Shown: piece after piece, positions 35,248 through 43,917 of the stretch
Layout: the number at the start of each line of letters is the position of its first letter
How positions within the stretch are numbered: the stretch's first letter is position 1
Source: Pigmentiphaga sp. NML030171
GTDB taxonomy: Bacteria; Pseudomonadota; Gammaproteobacteria; Burkholderiales; Burkholderiaceae_B
Length of the DNA: 64,000 bases
Direction: 5' to 3'
NCBI RefSeq assembly: GCF_002188635.1
Contig: NZ_NINX01000003.1
Location: 1-64,000, forward strand
Translations under genes and position numbers: made by a program
The notes under the pieces: model-generated
Told to the model about the DNA's origin: nothing
What the model saw: the letters and a program-made list of their open reading frames with translations, nothing else
Database searches by the model: none

Positions 35248-36604
35248 AGGGACGTTCTCCTTTCACGCCGGCCAGCAGCAATCGCTGCCACTCCCTGTAT
35301 GGCCCCTGGAAGGCAACCTCGCTGTAGGTGTCGTAGCGCCCGAGCGCACTCGATACCGGCTGGATGCCCAGGGTCGATACCACTTCGTCCGCGTGGCTCT
35401 GCTGGAAGCCCATCCCCCGTGAAGTCCCCTGGAGATAATCCAGCGGCATTGCCGACAGGCCACGCTGGCAGTCTTCGTACAGCACGGCATCATCGGGCGT
35501 GGCCATGCCTCCCGGATTGAAGAAATCTTCGTACTGGCGTAGCCGCCATGCCCGCTGGGCGGTAGGCTCTCCCACCGGTGCGATGCAGTACGCGCGCATT
35601 TCGGTCAGGTTCACCGCCAGCGGACGGAAGATCCTCAGCATGGGCGATATGGCATCGGCAATCTGCATGTTGGGGAAGATGCCCACGTTCCGCCCCTTGA
35701 GCATCCAATCGGCCCTGGTATTGCCGACGCGGCTGCGGATCTCGTCAATGGCCGGGTAGATGGGGCGCTTGTCCGGCTCCGGCTGCTCCAGCCACACCGC
35801 GGAATGGCCATGGTCGAAATTGATCGCTCCCGCCGGAAGCCCATCGCGGCGCGACCAGTCGAATGAGCGGGAATCGACATTGCCCATGCCTTTGCGGCGG
35901 CGGGCCTGAACATCGAGAAACGACGCGTGCGCTTCCGACAGATGGTAGGGGTCGACGCCATTGTCCAGCTGCAGCTTCCAATTTCCCTCGTAGGTATACA
36001 AGGTCCGGCCCGGCACGAGCTCTACCCCGTGGGGGCTCTGGTCCACGATGAGATCGATCAGCGTCGCCGCCGAGCCGAGGAACGCGGCCAGCTCGGGAAC
36101 ATCGCGGTTGAGGGACCCGAACAGGAATCCCCGGTAGTTCCCCAGGTGCGCGATGGGAATCAGATGGTGGTCGTCTTTCAGGAAAGCTTCCGAATAGCCG
36201 GCCGAGGCGCCGTACTTGAGCAATGTGTTCTTGCCCGCCGAGTCGAACACCCAGCCGTGGTAGGGACACACGTGCGCGCGGGCTCGTCCCTGCTCGCGGC
36301 TGCAAAGCAAGGCGCCCTTGTGCCGGCAGGCGTTCACGAAGGCACCGAGCCGGCCCTCGCCGTCGCGGCTGACCAGGATTGGCGTCGAGCCGATCTGGGT
36401 GGTGATGAAATCGTGCGGTTGGTGCAGTTGAGACTCATGGCCGAGGAAGCACCATGTTCGCTCGAAGATGTAGCGCTGCTCCAGTTCGAATATCTGGGGG
36501 TCGACGAACGCCGCCCGGTGCACCCGGAAGATTCCCTGCGGGAGCCTGTCATCCACGCAGGCGGCGAGCCGCGAGGCAAGAGAGTCCAGGTCGGTGCGCA
36601 TCAT
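35240..36604 (-). CDS. Aromatic-ring-hydroxylating dioxygenase, alpha subunit (Rieske)
   Basis: The protein has 454 residues. The Rieske cluster ligands are C93-R-H95 and C113-P-Y-H116. The mononuclear iron site has D218, H221 and H226 in LDNGVDPYHLSEAH, and an Asp in PDDAVLYEDCQRG. The enzyme inserts both atoms of O2 into an aromatic ring to give a cis-dihydrodiol. The ATG overlaps the stop of the Bug gene (ATGA); the tandem ATGATG makes the next codon an equal candidate. The large-subunit class resembles benzoate/anthranilate/salicylate-type oxygenases, and the substrate is unknown. Confidence 0.9.
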   Translation of the reverse strand: MMRTDLDSLASRLAACVDDRLPQGIFRVHRAAFVDPQIFELEQRYIFERTWCFLGHESQLHQPHDFITTQIGSTPILVSRDGEGRLGAFVNACRHKGALLCSREQGRARAHVCPYHGWVFDSAGKNTLLKYGASAGYSEAFLKDDHHLIPIAHLGNYRGFLFGSLNRDVPELAAFLGSAATLIDLIVDQSPHGVELVPGRTLYTYEGNWKLQLDNGVDPYHLSEAHASFLDVQARRRKGMGNVDSRSFDWSRRDGLPAGAINFDHGHSAVWLEQPEPDKRPIYPAIDEIRSRVGNTRADWMLKGRNVGIFPNMQIADAISPMLRIFRPLAVNLTEMRAYCIAPVGEPTAQRAWRLRQYEDFFNPGGMATPDDAVLYEDCQRGLSAMPLDYLQGTSRGMGFQQSHADEVVSTLGIQPVSSALGRYDTYSEVAFQGPYREWQRLLLAGVKGERPYE

Positions 36605-37554
36605 TCGACCTGCTCCAGCTTCGCCGCCTTGCGCACGGCAGTCCATTTTTCGATATTTGACTGTATCCGGGCCCGCAGCACCTGGGGTTCCTCGGGCCAG
36701 GGCTGTACCCACCTCGCCTTGAGCGTGGTTCTCACCTCCTCATCGGCCAAGGCTTTGCGAACCTCCGCCGAGATGCGTTCGGATACCCCACGCGGCATGT
36801 TGGCCGGCGCGAAGAGCGCCATCCAGTACTCGGCCTGCAACTCCGGAAAGCCCAGTTCCGCGAAAGTCGGAACATCCGGAAACTCGGACAACCGCTCCGG
36901 TGACGTGACGGCCAACGGACGCAGCAGGCCGGACTGGATCGCTCCGAAGGCCGGACCGACGTCCGAGAAGGTCATCAACACCTCCTTGGAGGCAACCGCC
37001 TGGACCGACTCGTTCGCGCCTCGGAACGGAACGAACGTGATGTCCAGATTGACGCGTTGTGCAAGCGCGGCGGTTTGCAGCTCGAACGCATAGCCCGACC
37101 CGGCCGAACTCGCCTGGCGGGGGTTCGCGCGGATGTATTTCACGAGTTCGTCGAGCGAGCGCGCGGGCGTCGCCGAGTTCACGACCAGCAGCATCGGGAA
37201 TGTCCCGATCAGGGAAACCGGCGTGAAATCGTCCACCGAATAGGGCAGTTTCTTTTTCATCACGACGTTGCCGACCATTACCCCGCTCGGCGCCATCAGC
37301 AAGGTATGGCCGTCGGCCTGCGCCTTGGCGACCAGGTCCGCGGCGATGATGCCCGACGCCCCGGTCTTGTTCTCGATGACGACCTGCTGCCCAAGACCGT
37401 CGCTGAGCTTGGGCGCCATCGAGCGCATGACGATATCCGTGCCGCCGCCGGCGGCCTGGCCGATGATCACCTTGATGGGACGGCTGGGATAGGACTGCGC
37501 ATGGCCGGCGAGCGGCAGGTGTAGCGCAAGAAGCAGGAAGAGTGTCGCCTTCAT
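36601..37554 (-). CDS. Bug/TctC-type periplasmic binding protein
   Basis: The protein has 317 residues, with a signal peptide MKATLFLLLALHLPLAGHAQ. The mature chain starts YPSRPIKVIIGQAAGGGTDIVMRSM and contains VVIENKTGASG and ADGHTLLMAPSG. It is the first gene of the Rieske dioxygenase operon, with translationally coupled downstream genes, so it probably captures the aromatic substrate. No transporter membrane genes are nearby. Base composition of this operon is lower in GC in places than its surroundings. Confidence 0.88.
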   Translation of the reverse strand: MKATLFLLLALHLPLAGHAQSYPSRPIKVIIGQAAGGGTDIVMRSMAPKLSDGLGQQVVIENKTGASGIIAADLVAKAQADGHTLLMAPSGVMVGNVVMKKKLPYSVDDFTPVSLIGTFPMLLVVNSATPARSLDELVKYIRANPRQASSAGSGYAFELQTAALAQRVNLDITFVPFRGANESVQAVASKEVLMTFSDVGPAFGAIQSGLLRPLAVTSPERLSEFPDVPTFAELGFPELQAEYWMALFAPANMPRGVSERISAEVRKALADEEVRTTLKARWVQPWPEEPQVLRARIQSNIEKWTAVRKAAKLEQVE

Positions 37555-37862
37555 TTTGTTGACCCGTGTTGGTTATGGTGGTCTGCCGCCATGCGAAGCG
37601 GTGTCTCCAACAAAGTGACGCATGAGCGAGGAAGGTTTTTGCATGCGCTCCACATGGCCGTCAACGTGAGGGCCGAGCCAGCGCGGGGCTGTCCAAGACG
37701 CAGTGCGCGGGCAGTCAAGTGCGGGCGCCGGCGCCGCCCCATGTCGTCCGTTTATGCCCCATGCGCAAAACGACTTGCCGGGCCCGCGGCGGACTGCGAA
37801 AGTCCCGCCAACGACTTGCCGGGCCCCCCAGGAAGACCACGGTTCAAGCAAAGGAGACATCC
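37555..37862. other. 308-base divergent intergenic region
   Basis: The region separates the minus-strand Rieske operon from the plus-strand sulfatase/catechol dioxygenase operon, so it must hold two promoters. I could not assign convincing -10/-35 boxes. A 17-base direct repeat lies in its right half, listed separately. No gene is supported. Confidence 0.45.
37769..37826. repeat. Two direct copies of a 17-base sequence
   Basis: AACGACTTGCCGGGCCC occurs at 37769-37785 and again at 37810-37826, with a period of 41 bases. The second copy ends 36 bases before the next start codon. An operator pair for a tandem-binding regulator or a leftover of a small duplication are both possible. Confidence 0.55.
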
Positions 37863-38837
37863 ATGACCTTCACGTTCGGGAAACTGGCGCTGGCCGCCAC
37901 GCTCGGCCTGGCCGCCATCGGCGCGCAGGCCGAGACCTGGCCGGCCCGCCCGGTGCGCATCATCGTGCCGTACAACGCCGGCACGCCGCCCGACATCAGC
38001 AGCCGCATCATCGCGCAGAAGCTGACCGTCAAGCTGGGCCAGACCTTCTACGTGGACAACAAGCCCGGCGCCTCGGGCAGCCTGGCCGCGGGCGACCTGG
38101 ACCGCTATCCGGCCGACGGCTATACCGCGATGACGCTGCTCACGCCGGTGGTGGTCGGCCCGGCGCTGTTGTCGTCGTTCAAGAAGGACTTCGCCCGCGA
38201 CTACGCGCCCGTCGGGCAGTACGACTGGACCTACAGCGTGCTGGTCGTCAGCCCGTCCCTGCCCGTGCACGACGTGAAGGGGCTGATCGAACTGCTGCGC
38301 GCCAAGCCCGATACCTACAGTTTCCCCTCGGGCGGCTACGGCACGCCGGCGCACCTGGCGGGCGAACTGTTCAAGCAGCGCTACGGCGTCACGGCCACCC
38401 ACGTGCCCTACAACCAGTTCACGGCCGGGCTGGCCGACCTGGTGGCGGGCAGGGTGAACTTCATGTTCCTGACCAGCACGGTGGCGACGGCGCAGGTCCA
38501 GGGCGGCAAGGTCAAGGCGCTGGCCATCGCCTCGCGCGACAGCCGGCTGCCCGGGCTGCCCGACGTGCCGACCATGGAGGAACAAGGCTTCAAGGGCTTC
38601 GACGTGCGCAACTGGGACGGCTTCGTCATGCGCAAGGAAACGCCCAAGGACGCGGTGGCCGGGTTCACGCGGGCGCTGAACCAGATCCTGGCCGATCCCG
38701 AGACGCGCAAGGCGCTGGCCGACGCGGGCGCCGACCCCGTCGCGAACACAACGGCGGAACAGTTCGGCGCGCTGATCGCCAGCGAACAGGCCCGGCTGAC
38801 GGACCTGGTGCGCCAGACCGCCATCAAGATCGACTGA
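37863..38837 (+). CDS. Bug/TctC-type periplasmic binding protein
   Basis: The protein has 324 residues, with a short signal peptide MTFTFGKLALAATLGLAA cleaved after AQA. The mature part starts TWPARPVRIIVPYNAGTPPDISSRII and contains FYVDNKPGASGSLAAGDL and ADGYTAMTLL. AAGGAGACA is placed eight bases before the ATG, ruling out longer in-frame starts. It is the first gene of the operon with the sulfatase/PMH-like gene, the ferredoxin and the catechol dioxygenase. Confidence 0.88.
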   Translation: MTFTFGKLALAATLGLAAIGAQAETWPARPVRIIVPYNAGTPPDISSRIIAQKLTVKLGQTFYVDNKPGASGSLAAGDLDRYPADGYTAMTLLTPVVVGPALLSSFKKDFARDYAPVGQYDWTYSVLVVSPSLPVHDVKGLIELLRAKPDTYSFPSGGYGTPAHLAGELFKQRYGVTATHVPYNQFTAGLADLVAGRVNFMFLTSTVATAQVQGGKVKALAIASRDSRLPGLPDVPTMEEQGFKGFDVRNWDGFVMRKETPKDAVAGFTRALNQILADPETRKALADAGADPVANTTAEQFGALIASEQARLTDLVRQTAIKID

Positions 38838-38871
38838 TTTCCGAACGACCGACTTTCTTGCGGACACCAGG

Positions 38872-40425
38872 ATGCGCAACGTCCTCTTCATCATGTGCGA
38901 CCAACTGCGGGCGGACTACCTGTCCTGCTACGGCAGCTCCTGGCTGCGCACGCCCAACATGGATGCCCTGGCGGCGCGCGGCGTGGCCTTCACCCAGGCC
39001 TACGTGCAGTCGGGCGTGTGCGGACCGTCGCGCATGTCGTTCTATACCGGTCGCTATCCGTCCTCCCACGGCGCGACCTGGAACTTCATCCCCATGCCCA
39101 TGAGCGAGCTGACGGTGGGCGACTACCTGTCGCAGGCCGGACGCGCGCTCCACCTGGCGGGCAAGACCCATTTCGAACCTTCGGCCGAGGCGATGGCTGC
39201 CTGGCGCGGCGGCGCCTCCGATCGGTCCGCCGCCAGCCTGCTGCAAGGCGGCTTCGAGGTGGTCTGCCGGCACGAGGGCGACCTGCCCACCGGCAAGGAA
39301 GACTACCGGCGCTACCTGGAGTCGGCCGGCTACGCGGGCGACGACCCCTGGCTGCAGCATGCCAATTCCGGCCGCCATCCGGACGGCTCCGTCGCCAGCG
39401 GCTGGCAGATGCGCCATGCACACCTGGCCGCCCACGTGGCCGAGCCGCACTCGGAAACCGCCTACGTCTCGAACGCCGCCATCGATTTCATCCGCCGCCA
39501 TCGCGACGAACCGTGGTCGCTGCACCTGTCGTACATCAAGCCCCACTGGCCCTACATCGCGCCGGCGCCCTACCACGACATGTATCGCCGCGCCGAGCAG
39601 GCGCCCATCCGGCGCAACCGCGCCTCCGAAGCCGCCGAGCATCCGGTGCTGGCCGCCTACCGCTCGCATGACGAATGCCGCAGCTTCGACCGGGAGGACG
39701 TGGCACGCCACGTGCGTCCGGCCTACATGGGCCTGATCCGGCAGATCGACGACCACCTGGGCCGCGTGCTGGAAGTCCTGGAGCAGACAGGGCAGGCGGA
39801 CCGGACGCTGATCGTCTTCACCTCGGACCACGGCGATTTCCTGGGCGACTACGGCTTCGGCGAGAAGGAGCTGTTCCACGACGTGGTCCAGCGCGTACCG
39901 CTGATCGTGGTCGATCCGTCGCCCGCCGCCGATGCCACGCGCGGCACGCACGACGGCCGCTTCGCCGCCGCGGTGGACGTGGTGCCCACCATCCTGGACG
40001 CGCTCGACCTGCCCGCGCAGGCCCACCGGGTGGAAGGCCGCTCGCTGCTGCCGCTGGTACGTGGCGAAGCGGCGGACGACTGGCGCGACTGTGTCTTCAG
40101 CGAACTGGACTACGCCACGCGTCGCGCCCGCCATGTCCTGGGCCGGCCGCGCGACGCCGACTGCCGGGGCTGGATGGTGCGCACCGCCGACTGGAAGCTG
40201 GTGGCCTGGAACGGCTATCGCCCGCAGCTCTTCCACCTGGCCGAGGACCCGGACGAATTCCACGACCTGGGCGCGGACCCCGCGTTCGAACCGGTGCGGC
40301 AATCGATGTCCGCGCGGCTGCTGGCGCATCAGTTGACGCTCAAGCGCCGCATCGCCGTCGACCTCGACCGCATCGAGGCCATGACCGACAACCTGCCGCC
40401 GGGCATACACATCGGCCAGTGGTAA
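38872..40425 (+). CDS. Phosphonate monoester hydrolase/phosphodiesterase-like member of the sulfatase family
   Basis: The protein has 517 residues. The formylglycine motif is CGPSR at 50-54 in QSGVCGPSRMSFYTGR. The metal sites are FIMCDQLRADYL (D10) and IVFTSDHGDFLGDYGFGEKEL. Regions such as HLSYIKPHWPYIAPAPYHDMY, YMGLIRQIDDHLGRVLEVL and the C-terminal QLFHLAEDPDEFHDLGADPAF run closely parallel to rhizobial phosphonate monoester hydrolases as I remember them. These are promiscuous toward phosphonates, phosphodiesters and sulfate esters. There is no signal peptide. It lies between a Bug gene and a XylT/XylE pair, suggesting release of a catechol from an ester. Confidence 0.82.
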   Translation: MRNVLFIMCDQLRADYLSCYGSSWLRTPNMDALAARGVAFTQAYVQSGVCGPSRMSFYTGRYPSSHGATWNFIPMPMSELTVGDYLSQAGRALHLAGKTHFEPSAEAMAAWRGGASDRSAASLLQGGFEVVCRHEGDLPTGKEDYRRYLESAGYAGDDPWLQHANSGRHPDGSVASGWQMRHAHLAAHVAEPHSETAYVSNAAIDFIRRHRDEPWSLHLSYIKPHWPYIAPAPYHDMYRRAEQAPIRRNRASEAAEHPVLAAYRSHDECRSFDREDVARHVRPAYMGLIRQIDDHLGRVLEVLEQTGQADRTLIVFTSDHGDFLGDYGFGEKELFHDVVQRVPLIVVDPSPAADATRGTHDGRFAAAVDVVPTILDALDLPAQAHRVEGRSLLPLVRGEAADDWRDCVFSELDYATRRARHVLGRPRDADCRGWMVRTADWKLVAWNGYRPQLFHLAEDPDEFHDLGADPAFEPVRQSMSARLLAHQLTLKRRIAVDLDRIEAMTDNLPPGIHIGQW

Positions 40426-40446
40426 ACCTCTCGCGCAAGGAATCCC

Positions 40447-40845
40447 ATGCATCCGGCCAAGCAGGACCACGAAACGCGGATCGACAGCGCCGCCCCGGCC
40501 GGGCAGCGCTTCGAGGTCCATATCCTGGATACGGGCGAACGCTATACCTGCAGCGGCTCGCAGACGCTGCTGGCCGGCATGGAGGCGCTCGGCCGCAAGG
40601 GCATTCCGGTCGGCTGCCGCGGCGGCGGGTGCGGCGTATGCAAGAGCCGGATCGTACGCGGCGACTACCACGCCGCGAAGATGAGCCGCGCCTGCGTCAG
40701 CGCCGACGAGCAGGCGGCCGGCGTGGTGCTGGCCTGCCGTGTCGTGCCGCGCAGCGACATCGAGATCGAAGCGCTGGACCGGATGCGGCGCTGCGTGACC
40801 CGTCATTTGGCGCCGGCGGCCCGGCCGCCTGCACACCTTACCTAG
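40447..40845 (+). CDS. XylT/DmpQ-like [2Fe-2S] ferredoxin
   Basis: This 132-residue plant-type ferredoxin has cluster ligands C57, C62, C65 and C97. The loop IPVGCRGGGCGVCKSRIVRGDY and the region KMSRACVSADEQAAGVVLACRVVP are characteristic of XylT, NahT and DmpQ. Those ferredoxins reduce and reactivate the oxidised iron of catechol 2,3-dioxygenase. The next gene is exactly such a dioxygenase, 22 bases downstream. An N-terminal extension of about 20 residues is unlike XylT. Confidence 0.9.
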   Translation: MHPAKQDHETRIDSAAPAGQRFEVHILDTGERYTCSGSQTLLAGMEALGRKGIPVGCRGGGCGVCKSRIVRGDYHAAKMSRACVSADEQAAGVVLACRVVPRSDIEIEALDRMRRCVTRHLAPAARPPAHLT

Positions 40846-40867
40846 CAACGACAGCAAGGAGACCATC

Positions 40868-41812
40868 ATGGCGATCACAGGAGTGATGCGGCCGGGACAC
40901 GTTTGCATACGGGTTCTGGAGATCGAGCCGGCGGTGCGGCACTACGTCGATACCATCGGGCTCAGGGAAGTCATGCGCGACACCGCCGCCGACGGCAGCG
41001 CGCGGGTGTTCCTGAAAGCCTGGGACGAAGCCGACCACCACAGCGTGGTGCTGCGCGAGGCCGATGAAGCCGGCATGGATTACATGGGCTGGAAAGTGGA
41101 CTCGGATGCCACGCTGGACAAGCTGTCGGCCGATGTCGAGGCCAGCGGCCTGGCGACCGCGATGAGCTGGGTGAAGGAAGGCGAGCATCCGATGACGGGA
41201 CGGCGTTTCCGCTTCACCGTCCCGACGGGCCACGTGATGGAACTGTATGCACACCGCGAGACGCCCGGGTGCGCGGTAGGCTACCTGAATCCCGACCCGT
41301 GGCCGGACGACATGCACGGCATGGGCGCGCGCCGCTTCGACCACTGTCTGCTGTACGGGGACGACCTGGCCGGCACGTTCAAGCTGTTCACCGAGGTCCT
41401 GGGCTTCAGCCTGACCGAGGCGGTCGTGGCCGGGCCGGACGAGCAGATGATAGGCGCCTTCCTGAGCTGCGCGACCAAGGCCCACGACGTGGCCTTCATC
41501 CAGCAGCCGGTCAAGAACAAGCTGCATCACGTGTCGTTCCTGCTGGACAACTGGGGCGAAGTGCTCAAGGCAGCCGACATCATCTCCAAGCGGCGCGTAT
41601 CGCTGGACATCGGGCCGACGCGCCATGGCATCACGCGCGGCGAAACGGTGTACTTCTTCGATCCGAGCGGCAACCGCAACGAGGTGTTCGCCGGCGGCTA
41701 TACCTGGTACCCGGACAAGCCGGTGATCAAGTGGACGGCCGAGGAGCTGGGCACGGGCATCTTCTATCACGACCGCAAGCTGAACGAGAAATTCCTGAGC
41801 GTGTTTACCTGA
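40868..41812 (+). CDS. xylE: Catechol 2,3-dioxygenase, XylE/DmpB type
   Basis: The protein has 314 residues, close to the 307 of XylE. Strong agreement along the chain includes VMRPGHVCIRVLEI, LREADEAGMDYMGWKV, RRFDHCLLYGDDL, CATKAHDVAFI, LHHVSFLLDNWGEVLKAAD, DIGPTRHGITRGETVYFFDPSGNRNEVF and IFYHDRKLNEKFL. The iron ligands are H159, H220 or H221, and E272. It cleaves catechols at the meta position to 2-hydroxymuconic semialdehydes. Its partner ferredoxin is upstream. The following meta-pathway enzymes are not in the same operon. Confidence 0.95.
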   Translation: MAITGVMRPGHVCIRVLEIEPAVRHYVDTIGLREVMRDTAADGSARVFLKAWDEADHHSVVLREADEAGMDYMGWKVDSDATLDKLSADVEASGLATAMSWVKEGEHPMTGRRFRFTVPTGHVMELYAHRETPGCAVGYLNPDPWPDDMHGMGARRFDHCLLYGDDLAGTFKLFTEVLGFSLTEAVVAGPDEQMIGAFLSCATKAHDVAFIQQPVKNKLHHVSFLLDNWGEVLKAADIISKRRVSLDIGPTRHGITRGETVYFFDPSGNRNEVFAGGYTWYPDKPVIKWTAEELGTGIFYHDRKLNEKFLSVFT

Positions 41813-41874
41813 GTCGCGCGGGCGCGTATCCTCGCCCTCCTGACTGTATCTGGCGCCTGCCCCGCGAGACGATC

Positions 41875-41973
41875 ATGAACCTGGATTCCGCCCCCGTCGC
41901 CGCGCCGTCCGCGCTCCCGCATGACTGCTGGGACCAGGCGGGCGGCGCCCGGCCGACGCCGCGTCCGGCCTGA
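41875..41973 (+). CDS. Possible 32-residue leader ORF before the LysR gene
   Basis: An ATG-started frame encodes MNLDSAPVAAPSALPHDCWD plus twelve more residues and stops two bases before the LysR start. The close spacing suggests translational coupling, and its Pro/Ala-rich content resembles chance high-GC coding. There is no good ribosome site. It could be a leader peptide or nothing. Confidence 0.2.
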   Translation: MNLDSAPVAAPSALPHDCWDQAGGARPTPRPA

Positions 41974-41975
41974 GC

Positions 41976-42884
41976 ATGCAGCTCCACCAGCTCCGGGCCT
42001 TCGTGGCGGTGGCCGAGGCGGGCAGCATCAGCGCCGCCGCCAAGCTGCTGGACCTGACGCAGCCCGCCATCACGCGCGCGCTGCAGCAACTGGAGTTGTC
42101 GGTGGGCGCCACGCTGCTGACGCGCTCGGCGCACGGCATCGAACTGACCCCCTACGGGCAGGCCCTGCTGGAACACGCCCGCTTCATCGTGCGCGCCGCG
42201 GCCGACGCGCACACCCACATCCGGCAACTGGCCGGCGACCTGTCGGGCAAGCTGTCCATCGCTTCGTCGGCGGCGCCGTTCGCGCTGGTGGTACCGCGGG
42301 CGATCGAGATCATGCGGCTGCGCTTTCCCGACGTCTACATCCATCTCCAGGAAGCCACCTACCCCACGGTCATGGACCTGTTCCGCGAAAAGGGCCTGGA
42401 CTTCGCCATCGGCCCGCTGCCCGCGGGCGGCCCCGGCGAAGGCTATCGGCACGATCCGCTGTTCACGCTGGACCTGGTGGTGGCGGTGCGGCAGGGCCAC
42501 CCCAAGGCGCGGGCGAGGTCGCTGCGGGCGCTGGCCGACGTGCCCTGGCTGGTCACCGGTCCCGCCGACGGACCGGGCATGGTCATCCAGCGGTCGTTCG
42601 TCGACACCGGCCTGCCGCCGCCCCAGTGCGTCATGCATTGCGAATCCGTGGGCGGCGCCATCCAGATCATCGAGCACGGCAACATCGCCAGCTTCGTTCC
42701 GCGCTACCTGGCCGAGGAAGCCCGGGCCGCGGGCCGGCTGGCCATCGTGCCGGTGGCCGAGACGCTGCCCTCGCTGACCATCTCCGCGTTCATGCCGGCG
42801 CAGAAGATCCTGAGCCCGGCGGGGCAGGCGCTGTATTCGGCCATCCACGGCATCAGCCGCAACTTGCGGCCCCAGGACGCCTGA
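41976..42884 (+). CDS. LysR-family transcriptional regulator
   Basis: The protein has 302 residues with an N-terminal helix-turn-helix (MQLHQLRAFVAVAEAGSISA, then AAKLLDLTQPAITRALQQLE) and a periplasmic-binding-type effector domain. It lies between the catechol dioxygenase operon and the TauD-type dioxygenase operon, in the same direction as both. The T-N11-A motif right after its stop makes the downstream operon the more likely target. The effector is unknown. Confidence 0.88.
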   Translation: MQLHQLRAFVAVAEAGSISAAAKLLDLTQPAITRALQQLELSVGATLLTRSAHGIELTPYGQALLEHARFIVRAAADAHTHIRQLAGDLSGKLSIASSAAPFALVVPRAIEIMRLRFPDVYIHLQEATYPTVMDLFREKGLDFAIGPLPAGGPGEGYRHDPLFTLDLVVAVRQGHPKARARSLRALADVPWLVTGPADGPGMVIQRSFVDTGLPPPQCVMHCESVGGAIQIIEHGNIASFVPRYLAEEARAAGRLAIVPVAETLPSLTISAFMPAQKILSPAGQALYSAIHGISRNLRPQDA

Positions 42885-42890
42885 CTCCCG

Positions 42891-42913
42891 GTTGTTTCCG
42901 TTCAGGAAATAAC
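42891..42913 (+). promoter_or_regulatory. LysR-type box upstream of the TauD-type dioxygenase gene
   Basis: GTTGTTTCC and GGAAATAAC are inverted with one mismatch around GTTCA. The central 15 bases TTTCC-GTTCA-GGAAA are a perfect palindrome containing T-N11-A, the LysR consensus. It lies 80 bases before the dioxygenase start and just after the LysR gene. A weak terminator for the LysR gene is the alternative. Confidence 0.5.
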
Positions 42914-42992
42914 AAGTTTGCGCCCGGCGGGATGTCCAAACCGGCCGCCGATGCCTACCATTTCGCCATCGATCAGCCAGACAGGACTCAAG

Positions 42993-43910
42993 ATGACGGA
43001 TATCGTCCCCACCGGAAAGATACTCGGGGCCACGGTGCGCGGCCTGGACCTTGCCCGGCCGCTTTCGGAGCAGGATTTCGCCGCGCTGCTGGCGGCGCTG
43101 GGCGCGCACGGCGTCCTGCGCTTCCCGGCGCAATCGATCTCGCCGGCGCAGCTGCGGGATTTCTCGGCCCGCTTCGGCGGCCTGCAGCGGACCGTATCGG
43201 ACGCCAACGAACCCGGCATTCCCGAGGTCAGCATTCTTTCCAATATCGTGGAGAACGGCCGGCTGATCGGCATCGCCGACGCCGGCCAGGACTGGCACAC
43301 CGACATGTCCTACAACCCGACGGTAGGTTTCGTGAACGTGCTGCATGCCCTGAAGGTGCCGCGCCGCGACGGCCGCGCGCTGGGATCGACCAGCTTCGCC
43401 AACATGCATGCCGCCTACGAGGACCTGCCCGCCGACGTCAAACGCGAGCTTGAACACGCCACCGCCCTCCACGACTTCAACAAGTTCTGGGAGAACATGC
43501 GGGCGCGGCCCGGCAGCGAACGGCCGCCGCTCACGCCCGAGCAGCGCGCCAAGCGGCCCCCGTCGACGCATCCGGTGTTCCTGACACACCCCATCACCGG
43601 CCGCAAGGTGCTGTACTGCAATCCCGGCTATGCCATCCGGATCAACGAACTCGATGCGCGCCGCAGCGACGAGATGCTGGAATTCCTGTTCGCGCACCAG
43701 CTCCAGCCCAAGTACCAGTACACCCACGAATGGACCGAGGGCGACGTGCTGATGTGGGACCACATCGGCACGCTGCACAACGCCTGGCCCGACTACCTGC
43801 CCCACGAGCACCGGCTGATCAAGCGCTGCCAGGTCATGGCCGACCGCATTTTCGATCCGTCCTTCCTGCCGGCCGCGATCCGCCCCGCGCGCGCCGCGGC
43901 CGCGCACTGA
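42993..43910 (+). CDS. TauD/TfdA-family 2-oxoglutarate-dependent dioxygenase
   Basis: The protein has 305 residues. The iron triad is H102 and D104 (DWHTDMSY) and H261 (HIGTLHNAWPDY). R273 or R277 (HRLIKRCQV) can bind the 2-oxoglutarate carboxylate. Members hydroxylate sulfonates, sulfate esters, chlorophenoxyacetates or amino acids, releasing sulfite, aldehyde or similar. Two upstream in-frame starts would run into the operator; the chosen ATG gives the normal N-terminus. It heads an operon with an FMN hydroxyacid dehydrogenase, an FAH hydrolase and a SnoaL-like protein. Confidence 0.88.
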   Translation: MTDIVPTGKILGATVRGLDLARPLSEQDFAALLAALGAHGVLRFPAQSISPAQLRDFSARFGGLQRTVSDANEPGIPEVSILSNIVENGRLIGIADAGQDWHTDMSYNPTVGFVNVLHALKVPRRDGRALGSTSFANMHAAYEDLPADVKRELEHATALHDFNKFWENMRARPGSERPPLTPEQRAKRPPSTHPVFLTHPITGRKVLYCNPGYAIRINELDARRSDEMLEFLFAHQLQPKYQYTHEWTEGDVLMWDHIGTLHNAWPDYLPHEHRLIKRCQVMADRIFDPSFLPAAIRPARAAAAH

Positions 43911-43917
43911 GCGCGCC

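Noticed and set aside
37769-37826. Direct repeats as a CRISPR array or IS target duplication
   Set aside because: There are only two copies, no spacer series or cas genes, and no transposase between them.
38824-40908. A 694-codon open frame on the minus strand
   Set aside because: It is antisense to the phosphonate-hydrolase-like gene and the ferredoxin; the His/Gly/Arg-rich composition is that of a codon shadow.
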